Below, one piece after another: positions 1-8,850 of a stretch of 64,000 bases of DNA (positions within the stretch are counted from its first letter, which is position 1; each line of letters opens with the position of its first letter). A program made the translations under genes and the position numbers. The stretch lies in the NCBI RefSeq assembly GCF_019602855.1, contig NZ_CP080766.1, positions 310,001 to 374,000 of the forward strand, in the 5' to 3' direction. The notes under the pieces are model-generated. The model searched no databases and was not told the DNA's origin. It saw only the letters and a program-made list of their open reading frames with translations. The stretch comes from Cupriavidus pinatubonensis. Its GTDB lineage: Bacteria; Pseudomonadota; Gammaproteobacteria; Burkholderiales; Burkholderiaceae.

Positions 1-901
<901 letters not shown>

Positions 902-905
<4 letters not shown>

Positions 906-1873
906 TCCGCCTGGATGCCGAGTTCGCGGATGAGCTTGCCGTAACGGTCCGCATCCTTGCGCAGGATGGTGCCGAACTGCTGCGGCGTGGATGTAGCGGT
1001 CTCTACGCCGATCGCATTCATCTTGCTCTTGACCTCGGGCAGCGACATCACTGCGTTGATTTCGCGGTTCAGGCGCGCGACCAGCTCGGCGGGCATGCCC
1101 TTCGGGCCGAACGCGCCATACCAGACAGCCAGTTCATAGCCCGGCACAGTTTCGGCGACCGTCGGGGTGTCGGGCAGCAGCGGCGAGCGCTTCGCCTCCG
1201 TAACCGCCAGCAACCGCAGCTTGCCGGCCTTTACGTGCGGCAGCGTCTGGGTGCCGGCCGAGAACAGCAATTGCGTCTGGCCCGCAACGGTGTCGACGAC
1301 GGCCGGAGCGCCGCCCTTGTACGGCACGTGGAGCATCTGCACGCCGGCCATGCGCTCGAACAGCACCGCGCTCAGGTGATTGGTCGAGCCCGGGCCCGCG
1401 CTCGCATAGGCCAGCTTGCCGGGGTTGGCCTTAGCGTAAGCAATCAGTTCCTTCACGTTTTTCGCGGGCACCGACGGATGCACCACCATCGTGTTGGTCA
1501 CATAGGCGAGCAGGCCGAGCGGCGTGAAATCCTCGACGCCGCGGAACGGCATATTGGCCATCAGCGCAGGGTTCATGGCATGCGTGCTCATCGAGCCGAC
1601 CAGCAGCGTGTAGCCATCCGGCTTGGCGCGCGCCACCATCGCGGAGCCGATATTGCCCGACGCGCCCGGCTTGTTGTCGACGATGACCGGCTGGCCGAGG
1701 GAGCGCGTCAGGTGCTCGGACAGCACCCGAGCCAGGATGTCGGTCGAGCCGCCCGCGGCCCACGGGACGATCAGCGTCACGGGCTTCTGCGGATAGGGAT
1801 CTGCGGCATGCGCGGTGGCGCATAGCGCCAGCGCGGCAACACCGCACAGCAGTCGTTTCACAATGGATTTCAT
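902..1873 (-). CDS. Bug-type tripartite tricarboxylate transporter substrate-binding protein
   Basis: A 323-residue periplasmic binding protein of the Bug/TctC family. The start at 1873 (MKSIVKRLL) is chosen because a GGAGAG ribosome site sits seven bases upstream and a clean Sec signal peptide ending in ATAHAAD follows. The longer open frame to 2218 would overlap the ggt gene. Family hallmarks seen are YPQKPVTLIVPWAAGGSTD at the mature N-terminus, KPGASGNIGS, KPDGYTLLVG and HVPYKGGAPAV. No membrane TctA/TctB partners are nearby, so it is an orphan receptor, as is common in Cupriavidus and Bordetella. It may supply a ligand linked to the GAF protein or to the gamma-glutamyltransferase, but the ligand is unknown. 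Confidence 0.93.
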
Positions 1874-1955
1874 GGTCTTGCTCTCCTCAATCCTCAATCG
1901 CGCGCGAGCCAACGTGCAGCTGCCCGCGCCCTTTTCTGTTGATGAATGACCGGAT

Positions 1956-3785
1956 TCAGCGCCCGACGGCATAGCCCTGCATGCCGCGTGCATTGGCACC
2001 GGCCCGCAGCACCAGCCGCCCGTGCGCGTCGCGCTCGCGCGTGCACGCAGACATGCGCCCTTCGGACCATGGATCGCCCACGCGGACGTCATGGCCGCGA
2101 TCGCGCAATGCGGCAAGGGTGGCCTCGGGGAAGCGGGATTCCATCGTGATCCGGTTGAGCACGGTCTGGCGCGGCCAGAACGAGCCCGGGAAATGGTCGA
2201 TATGCCAGGCGGGCGCATCGATGGCCTCCTGCAGGTTCATGCCATGCACCGCATGGCGCAGGAAAAACGCGAGCGACCACTGGTCCTGCTGGTCGCCGCC
2301 GGGCGTGCCGAACACCATGTACGGTTCGCCATCGCGCAGCGCGAGCGAAGGCGACAGCGTCGTGCACGGGCGCTTGCCCGGTTCGAGCGAATTCGGCAGG
2401 CCCGGCTCGAGCCACGTCATCTGCAGGCGCGTGTTGAGCGCGAAGCCCAGCGCCGGGATGGTCGGGCTCGACGACAGCCAGCCGCCGGACGGCGTGGCGG
2501 CCACCATATTGCCGTGCCGGTCGATCACGTCCACATGGCAGGTATCGCCGACGAACAGTTCGCGCTCCGCCCATTCGGACACCGGCGGCAGTTCGGCAAA
2601 CGTCGGCTCGCCGACGCCGAAGCGCACATCGGCGCGCTGCAGCGTGCGCACCGCCGCTTCCAGGTCGGGCAGCCGCGGCGTCGCGCCGCCCGGCATGCCG
2701 GCGTCGATCGCGCGCGAGGCGCGTTCGCCGATGCGCTGCGCACGGCCGGCCAGATAATCGCCATCGAGCAGCGCGGCAAGCGGGCTGGCGTCGAAGCGGG
2801 GGTCGCCGTACCACGCGAGCCGGTCCGCCATGGCCAGCTTGCAAGCCTCGGCAATGCGGTGCACGAATTCCGCCGAGTCCGGCGCGTGCTGTTCGAGTTG
2901 CGCTTGCCGCAGCATGCCGAGCTGCTGCAGGAACACCGGGCCCTGGCTCCAGATATCGCACTTGGCAACGGTGTAGCGGCCGAAGTCAAGCGTCACGGGC
3001 GCTTCCACGTCGGGCTGCCATGCGGCCATGTCCTCGTAGCGAAGCAGGCCCGCATGCTTGTCGCCGGTGGTGTCCCGCACTGGCGTGTTGCGGCAATAGT
3101 TGTCGATCTCGCGGGCCACGAAGCCTCGGTACCAGCAGTCCATGGCAGCGTCGATCTGTCCTTCGCGCGTCTGGCTGCGCTGTTGCGCTTCCTCGACGAT
3201 GCGCGTGTAGGTGGCCGCCAGCACCGGCAGCGTGTGCAGGCTGCCCGGGCGCGGCACCTTGCCGCCCGGCAGCCAGGTCTCTGCAGAGCTATGCCATTCA
3301 TCGCGGAACAGCGCCTGCACGGCCAGAATCGCGCGAGAGATGCGGGGCACCAGCGGAAATCCGTCACGCGCATACCCGATGGCCGGCGCCAGCACGTCAG
3401 CGAGCGACCACGTGCCGTGCTCGCGCAGCATGGTCAGCCAGGCCCCAAAGGCGCCCGGCACCGTGGCCGGCATCAGGCCGATGCCGGGCATCATCTCAAG
3501 CCCCATGGCGCGCAACTGCGCCGGATCCGCCAGCGCCGGCGCGGCGCCCTGCCCGCAGACCGAACGTACGCGGCGCTCGCGTTCGCTCCAGTACAGGATC
3601 GGCACTTCGCCACCGGGACCGTTCAGGTGCGGCTCCACCACTTGCAGCACAAAGCCGGCCGCAGCAGCGGCGTCGAAGGCATTGCCGCCCCGCTCCAGCA
3701 CGCCCATCGCTGTCTGCGTGGCCAGCCAGTGGGTCGAGGCCGCCACGCCAAAAGTGCCGACGATTTCCGGGCGGGTAGTGAACAT
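1956..3785 (-). CDS. ggt: Gamma-glutamyltransferase family protein
   Basis: A 609-residue Ntn-hydrolase of the gamma-glutamyltranspeptidase family, normally made as a proenzyme that cleaves itself before a threonine to form large and small subunits. The candidate nucleophile is Thr415 in GDTCHVDVIDRHGNMVAATP, matching the family pattern T-x-H-x-x-V-x-D-x-x-G-N. The N-terminal part has the usual ERGGNAFDAAAAAGF segment. No convincing signal peptide is visible, so it may act in the cytoplasm on gamma-glutamyl compounds or on acylases' substrates. The ATG at 3785 has GGAG nine bases upstream. It is divergent from a LysR gene, the probable regulator, and is followed by the Bug receptor gene after an 82-base gap, suggesting an uptake-and-hydrolysis unit. 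Confidence 0.9.
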   Translation of the reverse strand: MFTTRPEIVGTFGVAASTHWLATQTAMGVLERGGNAFDAAAAAGFVLQVVEPHLNGPGGEVPILYWSERERRVRSVCGQGAAPALADPAQLRAMGLEMMPGIGLMPATVPGAFGAWLTMLREHGTWSLADVLAPAIGYARDGFPLVPRISRAILAVQALFRDEWHSSAETWLPGGKVPRPGSLHTLPVLAATYTRIVEEAQQRSQTREGQIDAAMDCWYRGFVAREIDNYCRNTPVRDTTGDKHAGLLRYEDMAAWQPDVEAPVTLDFGRYTVAKCDIWSQGPVFLQQLGMLRQAQLEQHAPDSAEFVHRIAEACKLAMADRLAWYGDPRFDASPLAALLDGDYLAGRAQRIGERASRAIDAGMPGGATPRLPDLEAAVRTLQRADVRFGVGEPTFAELPPVSEWAERELFVGDTCHVDVIDRHGNMVAATPSGGWLSSSPTIPALGFALNTRLQMTWLEPGLPNSLEPGKRPCTTLSPSLALRDGEPYMVFGTPGGDQQDQWSLAFFLRHAVHGMNLQEAIDAPAWHIDHFPGSFWPRQTVLNRITMESRFPEATLAALRDRGHDVRVGDPWSEGRMSACTRERDAHGRLVLRAGANARGMQGYAVGR

Positions 3786-3826
3786 GAATAGGGCTCCAAA
3801 GGTTCAAGCCAGTATAGGAGCATGAA

Positions 3827-3874
3827 ATAACCGCAATGACGTCTTTGGTTATCATTGCATTACCGATTGGTTAT
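3827..3874. promoter_or_regulatory. Repeated ATAACC/GGTTAT motifs in the ggt-lysR divergent promoter
   Basis: The 115-base gap between the divergent ggt and lysR genes holds ATAACC at 3827-3832 and GGTTAT at 3847-3852 and 3869-3874, giving one inverted and one direct relationship about 20 bases apart. LysR regulators usually bind a pair of such dyads between divergent genes. That this is the binding site is an inference from position and symmetry only. Confidence 0.4.
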
Positions 3875-3900
3875 ACGACTTCGCTGCGCCCCTGCCCCCT

Positions 3901-4848
3901 ATGTCCATTGCTTCCGACAAACTGGTCCATCGCGTCATATCGCGGCTGCGCCTGCGGCACATGCCGCTGCTGCTGGCGCTGGAACAGCAGCGGTCGGTAT
4001 CGCGCGTCGCCGCGGAAATGAACCTGTCGCAGCCCGCTGTCACCAAGATGCTGCGCGAAATCGAAGACATCTTCACGGTGCCGCTGTTCACGCGTACGCG
4101 GCAAGGGCTTGAGCCGACCCCAACCGGCCTGAGCGTGCTCGCGCACGCGCGCCTGGCGCTGGCCGACGCGGACGCGCTTAGCCGCGAACTGGCCGTAATC
4201 GAGGCCGGGTTGTCCGGACGCCTGCGCCTTGGCGTGATCCCGTACATCGCGCGGCCAGTGCTCGATGCCGCCTGCACGTTCGGGCTGGGGCGCTCGCCTC
4301 GCATCTCGGTGCTGGTGCGCGAAGGCACCACGGATGAACTGGTGGCCGCGCTGCGTGCCCACGAACTCGACTGCGTAATCGCGCGTACGTTTTACGTGCC
4401 CGGCGAAGACATCGCGCAACGGCCGCTCTACCGCGAAGAGCCGGTGCTGGTCGTGCCAAGCAAGGTGGCGACGCGGCTGTCAGGCAGCGCCCTGGACTGG
4501 GGCCGGCTGGCCGAGCGCGACTGGATCCTGCCGCCGCCCAATACGCCGATCCGGCGCACCATCAACACCATGTTCGCGGTGGCCGGCGTGGCCCAGCCCA
4601 CGCCAATCGTCGAAACGTACTCGATCAAGACCATGGCTACCGTGATGCGTAGCCATCTGGGCGCCATCACCATCGTGCCCAGAGGCGTTGCCGCCGAACT
4701 GGTCGAAGCCGAGGGCGCGACGATGCTGCCGCATCCGCTGAGCTGGGACTTGCCGCCGGTGGGCGTGATGTGGCGAAGGGAATCCGGCGAGGATGAGAAG
4801 ATCGCGGCGCTCGTGGCCAGCGTGGCCGCGGTGGGGGGACGCGTCTAG
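3901..4848 (+). CDS. LysR family transcriptional regulator
   Basis: A 315-residue LysR-type regulator. The N-terminal winged helix-turn-helix covers about residues 15-75 (VSRVAAEMNLSQPAVTKMLREIE, then PLFTRTRQGLEPTPTG), followed by a periplasmic-binding-like effector domain that begins around residue 95 (SGRLRLGVIPYIARPVLDA). It is divergently placed from ggt with a 115-base shared promoter region, so it most likely controls the ggt-bug-GAF unit and itself. The GbpR/GalR-like N-terminus ('RLRLRHMPLLLALEQQRSVSRVA') resembles LysR members that regulate sugar or amino-acid catabolism, but the effector is not identifiable from sequence alone. Confidence 0.92.
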   Translation: MSIASDKLVHRVISRLRLRHMPLLLALEQQRSVSRVAAEMNLSQPAVTKMLREIEDIFTVPLFTRTRQGLEPTPTGLSVLAHARLALADADALSRELAVIEAGLSGRLRLGVIPYIARPVLDAACTFGLGRSPRISVLVREGTTDELVAALRAHELDCVIARTFYVPGEDIAQRPLYREEPVLVVPSKVATRLSGSALDWGRLAERDWILPPPNTPIRRTINTMFAVAGVAQPTPIVETYSIKTMATVMRSHLGAITIVPRGVAAELVEAEGATMLPHPLSWDLPPVGVMWRRESGEDEKIAALVASVAAVGGRV

Positions 4849-4888
4849 TCCGCTCGCTTCTCCACTCTCCCTGAAGCGAGAGAGCGGA
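4849..4888. terminator. Hairpin between convergent lysR and VOC genes
   Basis: TCCGCTC...GCTTC at 4849-4860 pairs with GAAGCGAGAGAGCGGA at 4873-4888 with a bulge of a few bases. It lies directly after the lysR stop and before the end of the convergent VOC gene, the right place for a bidirectional terminator. There is no clear T-tract, so the function is uncertain. Confidence 0.4.
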
Positions 4889-4921
4889 GCCGGCCATCAA
4901 TGATCCGGCATCGGCAACGAC

Positions 4922-5329
4922 TCAATGCTCGCAATTCACCATCCAGCTCATGCCGAATCGATCCACTAGCATGCCGAAACCGGCAGCCCAGAAGGTCTTC
5001 TGGTAAGGCAGCACCACCTGTCCGCCTTCCGACAGCGCCTGGAAAATCTGCGCGCCTTCGGCCTCGCTAACCGCACCGACCGACAGGCTGAATCCTGAAA
5101 ATGCGGGCGCCGGAATGCCCGGCCTGCCGTCGGACGCCATGATCTGGGTCTCGCCGATCTGGATGTTGGCGTGCATGACCTTTTCCCGCCATGCCGGATC
5201 CACCGGCTGGTCGGGGGGAGCGTCCTTGTACCGCATAACGAAGGTCACCGTGGCGCCGACCGCCTTGCCGTAGAACGCCACCGCTTCGTCGAAGCGACCG
5301 CCAAAGTCCAGATAAGGTTGCACCTGCAT
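4922..5329 (-). CDS. VOC family protein (PhnB-like)
   Basis: A 135-residue protein of the vicinal oxygen chelate superfamily, PhnB/3-demethylubiquinone-methyltransferase-like group. The opening MQVQPYLDFGGRFDEAVAFY, the central HANIQIGETQIMASD and the end FGMLVDRFGMSWMVN are typical of this small one-domain family. Such proteins are structurally related to glyoxalase and bleomycin-resistance proteins, but most have no proven reaction. The start at 5329 is supported by AGGAG ten bases upstream. A far longer open frame continuing to 6352 is rejected because it runs antisense-style through the histidine kinase in another frame. It stands alone between the LysR gene and the sensor kinase. Confidence 0.88.
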   Translation of the reverse strand: MQVQPYLDFGGRFDEAVAFYGKAVGATVTFVMRYKDAPPDQPVDPAWREKVMHANIQIGETQIMASDGRPGIPAPAFSGFSLSVGAVSEAEGAQIFQALSEGGQVVLPYQKTFWAAGFGMLVDRFGMSWMVNCEH

Positions 5330-5436
5330 GTCCTGCTCCTTGCAAGAGATGGAACGACCAAGTTGGCCCCGGCCGCAACGGACCGGGATGCCCGCAAGAT
5401 AGGCCTCGTACGGCGACTTGGCAAGCCGCCATGGAT

Positions 5437-6879
5437 TCAGGCGACTGCGTGGGGACGCGGGTCGCCACCAGCGGGGAACAGCAGCGAAAACACGGTCTCG
5501 CCGTCGCTGCTGCTGACGAGCGCCCGCCCGCCGTGCAGGCGCATGATGGAATCGACGATGGCCAGTCCCAGCCCCGTGGATGCCGCGGAATTGCGCCGCG
5601 ACGGATCGGCACGGTAGAAGCGGCCGAAGATGTGCGGCAAGACCTCGGGGGCGATGGCCGGGCCCGCATTGACCACGCGGATGCACGTGCCATCGCCCGC
5701 TTCGCCAACTTCGCCGGCGCGCCGCGCGATGTCCACGCGTACCGTGCTGCCAGCAGGGGCATGGCGCAGGGCATTGTCGAGCAGGTTCGTGACGGCACGA
5801 CGCAGTAGCGTCTGGTCCGCGTGGATGCTTGCATCGCCCGCCACCGACAGGCGCACGTTGCGGTCGGCGGCCACGGCCTCGAAATACTCGGCTACCTTGT
5901 CGAGCTCCGCGCGCGCATCCAGCCCACGCACGCCCATGGCGACCTGGGCGTGGTCGGCACGCGCGAGGAACAGCATGTTTTCGATCATGCGCGACAGGCG
6001 CTCGTATTCCTCGAGATTGGATTCGAGCAATGCCTCGTACTCCGCCACGCTGCGGCTCTGCGCGAGCGTGACTTCGGTCTGGCCGACAAGATTGCTGATG
6101 GGCGTGCGGAAGTCGTGCGCAAGGTCCGCCGAGAACGCGGACAGCCGCGAGAAGCTGTCCTGCAGGCGCGCCAGCATGCCGTTGAGTTCGCGCGCCAGTT
6201 CGCGCAGTTCGGCCGGCGCGCTGCCGGCATCGAGACGCGTGGCAAGGCGGCTCGTGGTCACCGCCGCCGCATCGGCCGCCATGCGGCGCAGCGGTCGCAG
6301 CCCGCGCCGTGCGAGCACAAAGCCGAGCGCCGCCGCGACTGCCGCACCACACAGCGTGGCCGCAAGCAACCGATGACGGTACTCGCGCATCAGCGCCACG
6401 CGGTAACCGGCGTCGCGCAGCACCACGATCTCGACCGAGCGGCCGGTGTCGCCAAGCTGGCCAAGCGCCGCAATGGCCGGCGACTGCGCCCCGCTCTTCG
6501 GCCGCCAGGCTTCCAGCATCGACTTGTGCGGCTGCGTGGTGACCGGCAGCACGTGCAGCGGCGGAATGGCTTCGTTGCGCGGATTGAGCGTGACCAACGG
6601 ATCGCCCTGCGGCGTGCGCACGACCAGGATCAGGCCTTCATGGCCCATGGCGATGTCCGCAAAGCGATGCGTGTCGGCGCGGACCTCGTCTTCGTTGCGC
6701 ACCTCGCGCAGCAGATGGCGCACGAGCAGCACCTCGCTGACCAGCTCACTTTCGTCACGGCCCTGCAACTGCGCCGACAGTGCGCTCGACAGGTATGCGG
6801 CAACGCCCGCCAGGATCGCGGCAGTCGCCAGTCCATATGCGAGCGTCAGGCGCGCGGTAAGCGACGATGGCAACCGCAT
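5437..6879 (-). CDS. Heavy-metal-type sensor histidine kinase (CusS/CzcS-like)
   Basis: A 480-residue inner-membrane kinase. A first transmembrane helix lies at about residues 8-32, a periplasmic sensor region reaches to about residue 170, and a second helix (LLAATLCGAAVAAALGFVLA) is followed by a HAMP linker. The H-box is SADLAHDFRTPISN with the phosphoacceptor His255, and the N- and G-boxes are LLDNALRHAP and STGLGLAIVDSI. This architecture and the HDFRTP H-box are typical of the IrlS/CusS/CzcS heavy-metal kinases. The gene follows the response regulator. I chose the ATG at 6879, which overlaps the TGA by one base. A GTG at 6882 is the alternative. It probably senses copper, silver, zinc or a related ion. 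Confidence 0.9.
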   Translation of the reverse strand: MRLPSSLTARLTLAYGLATAAILAGVAAYLSSALSAQLQGRDESELVSEVLLVRHLLREVRNEDEVRADTHRFADIAMGHEGLILVVRTPQGDPLVTLNPRNEAIPPLHVLPVTTQPHKSMLEAWRPKSGAQSPAIAALGQLGDTGRSVEIVVLRDAGYRVALMREYRHRLLAATLCGAAVAAALGFVLARRGLRPLRRMAADAAAVTTSRLATRLDAGSAPAELRELARELNGMLARLQDSFSRLSAFSADLAHDFRTPISNLVGQTEVTLAQSRSVAEYEALLESNLEEYERLSRMIENMLFLARADHAQVAMGVRGLDARAELDKVAEYFEAVAADRNVRLSVAGDASIHADQTLLRRAVTNLLDNALRHAPAGSTVRVDIARRAGEVGEAGDGTCIRVVNAGPAIAPEVLPHIFGRFYRADPSRRNSAASTGLGLAIVDSIMRLHGGRALVSSSDGETVFSLLFPAGGDPRPHAVA

Positions 6880-7568
6880 CACGCGTCGCCCAGTCCGGGC
6901 TCGCCATCATCGAGCACGTAGCCCATGCCGCGCCGCGTGTGGATCAGCTTGTGGTCGAACGGATCGTCGACCTTCGCGCGTAGCCTCCGGATGGAGACAT
7001 CGACCACATTGGTGTTGCTGTCGAAGTTCACGTCCCACACCTGCGAGGCGATCAGCGAGCGCGACAGCACCTCGCCGCGGCGCCGTGCGAGCAGGTAGAG
7101 CAGCGCGAATTCCTTCGATGTGAGGTCGATCTTCTGGCCCGAGCGCGACACGCGCCGGCGGATTGCGTCGATCTGCAAATCGGCGACTTCGATGAACTCG
7201 CTCTCGCGCAGCGGCCCGCGGCGCAGGATGGTGCGGATGCGCATGACCAGCTCGGCAAACGCGAATGGCTTGACCATGTAGTCGTCGGCGCCAAGCTCCA
7301 GTCCCTTCAACCGGTCCTGCAGTTCATCGCGCGCGGTCAGGAACAGCACCGGCGTATCACGTTCGCGGCGCAGTTCACGCAGCACGCTCCAGCCGTCCAT
7401 GCCGGGCAGCATCACGTCGAGCACGATGAGGTCATAAGGCTGCTCGCGCGCATGGGCCAGACCGTCGACACCGTCGCGCGCAAGGTCGACCACAAAGCCG
7501 GATTCGGTCAGCCCCTTGAGCAGGTAATCGCCCGCTTTCGGCTCGTCTTCGACAATCAGGATGCGCAT
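6879..7568 (-). CDS. Heavy-metal response regulator (CusR/CzcR-like, OmpR family)
   Basis: A 229-residue two-domain regulator. The receiver domain begins [20 protein letters not shown], with the phosphoacceptor Asp51 in [13 protein letters not shown], and the KP motif [10 protein letters not shown]. The C-terminal winged helix ends with [20 protein letters not shown] and the near-invariant [11 protein letters not shown] of the heavy-metal response regulator group (CusR, CopR, CzcR). It leads a two-gene operon with the sensor kinase and faces a small exported protein across a 172-base divergent promoter. The nearby RND fragment at the window start is a possible target, but several unrelated genes lie between. 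Confidence 0.92.
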   Translation of the reverse strand: MRILIVEDEPKAGDYLLKGLTESGFVVDLARDGVDGLAHAREQPYDLIVLDVMLPGMDGWSVLRELRRERDTPVLFLTARDELQDRLKGLELGADDYMVKPFAFAELVMRIRTILRRGPLRESEFIEVADLQIDAIRRRVSRSGQKIDLTSKEFALLYLLARRRGEVLSRSLIASQVWDVNFDSNTNVVDVSIRRLRAKVDDPFDHKLIHTRRGMGYVLDDGEPGLGDA

Positions 7569-7643
7569 TCAGGACCTCTCAGGCGGGCCCCATTGCGCCG
7601 CCAGGGCATAACGCTAGCGGAGTCTGGCGACGTGTGGCGAAAG

Positions 7644-7670
7644 ATGTCAAAAATGTCATCTACAGGTGAC
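7644..7670. promoter_or_regulatory. Candidate operator of the heavy-metal response regulator
   Basis: ATGTCA occurs twice in direct orientation at 7644-7649 and 7653-7658. The second copy begins an imperfect 16-base palindrome, GTCATCTACAGGTGAC (7655-7670). TGTCA/TGACA half-sites resemble the boxes described for CopR/CusR-type regulators. The element lies between the divergent regulator gene and the small exported protein, so it could control both. Confidence 0.45.
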
Positions 7671-7740
7671 GCATCCGCGTCGCACAGGCCGGTAAAATGC
7701 GCGGTGACACCGAACGCGCCTATTGGTTCCGAGCCATCCG

Positions 7741-8145
7741 ATGAAACGCCTGCCGATCCGATTTTTCCTGCTGTGCCTTCCGTTGCTGGCGCTGTCCGGC
7801 CCGGCTGGGGCCGCATCCCACGCGCCGGCCTGCGGCGCGGTGCAGGCAGCGGGCCTGTCACTAGCCGAACGCCATGCGGCGGCCAAGGCGAGCGCCGAGG
7901 CAGCGCTTGATCCGGCACACCAATGCGCAGAGGGCGCCGTGCGGGTCATGGCTGGCCCGGATAGCGAGGGCCGGCCGCTGAAGTTGCACGAGCGCCGTGA
8001 GGACGCCGATGACGAGCCCGTGCAAAGCGGCGCCCTGCCGGAGCTGCCCGTGTCAGCGCTGGCGCACTATGCGCATGCTGCGGCGATGGTTTCGCCGGCT
8101 ACCACGTTTGCTGGGCCGTTTAGTGGGTTTCCGTTTTTGCCGTGA
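7741..8145 (+). CDS. Small exported hypothetical protein
   Basis: A 134-residue protein I do not recognise. It has an obvious Sec signal peptide (MKRLPIRFFLLCLPLLALSG, cleavage likely after AGAA), then a short mature part with two cysteines (ACGAVQ and HQCAEG) and a run of charged residues followed by an alanine- and proline-rich tail. The ATG at 7741 is preferred because the signal peptide starts there. The open frame extends upstream only to a TTG. Being divergent from the CusRS-like operon and exported, it may be a metal-responsive periplasmic protein, but that is inferred from position. The stop lies exactly at the edge of the long inverted repeat that follows. Confidence 0.65.
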   Translation: MKRLPIRFFLLCLPLLALSGPAGAASHAPACGAVQAAGLSLAERHAAAKASAEAALDPAHQCAEGAVRVMAGPDSEGRPLKLHERREDADDEPVQSGALPELPVSALAHYAHAAAMVSPATTFAGPFSGFPFLP

Positions 8146-8172
8146 TTAGTGGGGTGAGGGGTTGTTGTCGCT

Positions 8173-8229
8173 CTTGGCTGGCGCTGCTGTTTCGCCGGCG
8201 TAGCCGGCGAAACAGCAGCGCCAGCCAAG
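8173..8229. terminator. Perfect 27-bp hairpin, bidirectional terminator between convergent genes
   Basis: Bases 8173-8199 and 8203-8229 are exact reverse complements separated only by GTA, giving an uninterrupted 27-base-pair GC-rich stem. It lies between the stop of the exported protein (8143-8145) and that of the H-NS-like gene (8257-8259). Outside the perfect stem the symmetry continues imperfectly, with TGATTAG at 8143-8149 mirrored by CTAATCA at 8257-8263, so the whole 121-base element ends at both stop codons. No T-tract follows. Termination or mRNA 3' end protection is the likely role. Confidence 0.7.
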
Positions 8230-8256
8230 AACGCTACCCCCCATTTCACCGAACCC

Positions 8257-8583
8257 CTAATCAACCCGATAAAAATCAATCGACTGCCCCGCATTCACCG
8301 CCCGCTGCAGCCAATCCGGATATTCCCCAGTCCCATCCCAACTCTGCCCCAACGCATTCCGGTAAATCGGCCCCTTCTTAGGCGGCTGGGGTGCTGCAGT
8401 GGCGGCCATAACGGCCGGTACGTCGGGGGCGCCGGGCATTTCCCCAGCTTCCAGATCCCCGTGGGATGGTTCCCCGTCAAAACATCCAGCGGCAATCAAA
8501 TCGTCAAGCGTCAGGGCGTAGTTGTCCATTTGCTCGCGAATCCAGGCGATCGCGGCCAGTTTGGCTGAATCAGACTCAGGCAT
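8257..8583 (-). CDS. H-NS family histone-like nucleoid protein
   Basis: A short H-NS-type protein of about 108 residues. The C-terminus GPIYRNALGQSWDGTGEYPDW followed by LQRAVNAGQSIDFYRVD fits the H-NS DNA-binding domain (consensus Y-R-N-x-x-G-x-x-W-x-G-x-G-x-x-P-x-W-L). The N-terminal half (SAKLAAIAWIREQMDNYALTLDDLIAAGCF) would be the oligomerisation helix plus linker, and is shorter than in classical H-NS. Such proteins bind AT-rich, curved or horizontally acquired DNA and silence transcription. I chose the ATG at 8583 over the track-long start at 8670 because the extra N-terminus is arginine-rich and unlike the family, though the ribosome site is weak. Its location in an accessory-rich area fits a xenogeneic silencer role. 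Confidence 0.75.
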   Translation of the reverse strand: MPESDSAKLAAIAWIREQMDNYALTLDDLIAAGCFDGEPSHGDLEAGEMPGAPDVPAVMAATAAPQPPKKGPIYRNALGQSWDGTGEYPDWLQRAVNAGQSIDFYRVD

Positions 8584-8710
8584 GAGTATCGTGAGAAGCC
8601 CGCCGCGATGTCTCCGATCCCGGCGGTGCAATAGAAGACCGGCGCCAGGCGGCGCCGGTGTGATTTCCACGATTTTACCGTGTTTGGCAGACCCGTCGGC
8701 GAAATACGCC

Positions 8711-8774
8711 CGTCATGGCCCATGCAGCGGTCCATGACGGCGGTCCATGACGGCATTGTCATGGCGCAGTCATG
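8711..8774. promoter_or_regulatory. Cluster of CCATGAC/GTCATGG motifs upstream of the repeat peptide gene
   Basis: Five copies of the motif CCATGAC or its complement lie within 64 bases: GTCATGG at 8712-8718, CCATGAC at 8732-8738 and 8745-8751, GTCATGG at 8758-8764 and GTCATG at 8769-8774. The two middle copies are part of an exact tandem 13-base repeat (GCGGTCCATGACG at 8727-8739 and 8740-8752). The cluster sits about 80-140 bases before the start of the exported repeat peptide. Multiple regulator sites are likely; the regulator is unknown. Confidence 0.5.
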
Positions 8775-8850
8775 CTGCTGTGCGGCCCCGCTCCCTAGAC
8801 TGGCTGCATGGTTGGTCAAGCCCTGACCGGCCCACTACCGGAGAAGAACC

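Noticed and set aside
1874-2218. N-terminal extension of the first Bug gene
   Set aside because: It would place 115 arginine-rich residues before a good signal peptide and overlap ggt; the ATG at 1873 has its own ribosome site.
2022-3791. 589-codon open frame on the plus strand opposite ggt
   Set aside because: Arginine, histidine and glutamine-rich translation without domains; it is an antisense shadow of the ggt gene caused by high GC.
5330-6352. N-terminal extension of the VOC protein
   Set aside because: It crosses the histidine kinase gene in another frame and lacks any domain.
8727-8752. CRISPR-like repeat
   Set aside because: Only two adjacent 13-base copies with no spacers and no cas genes.
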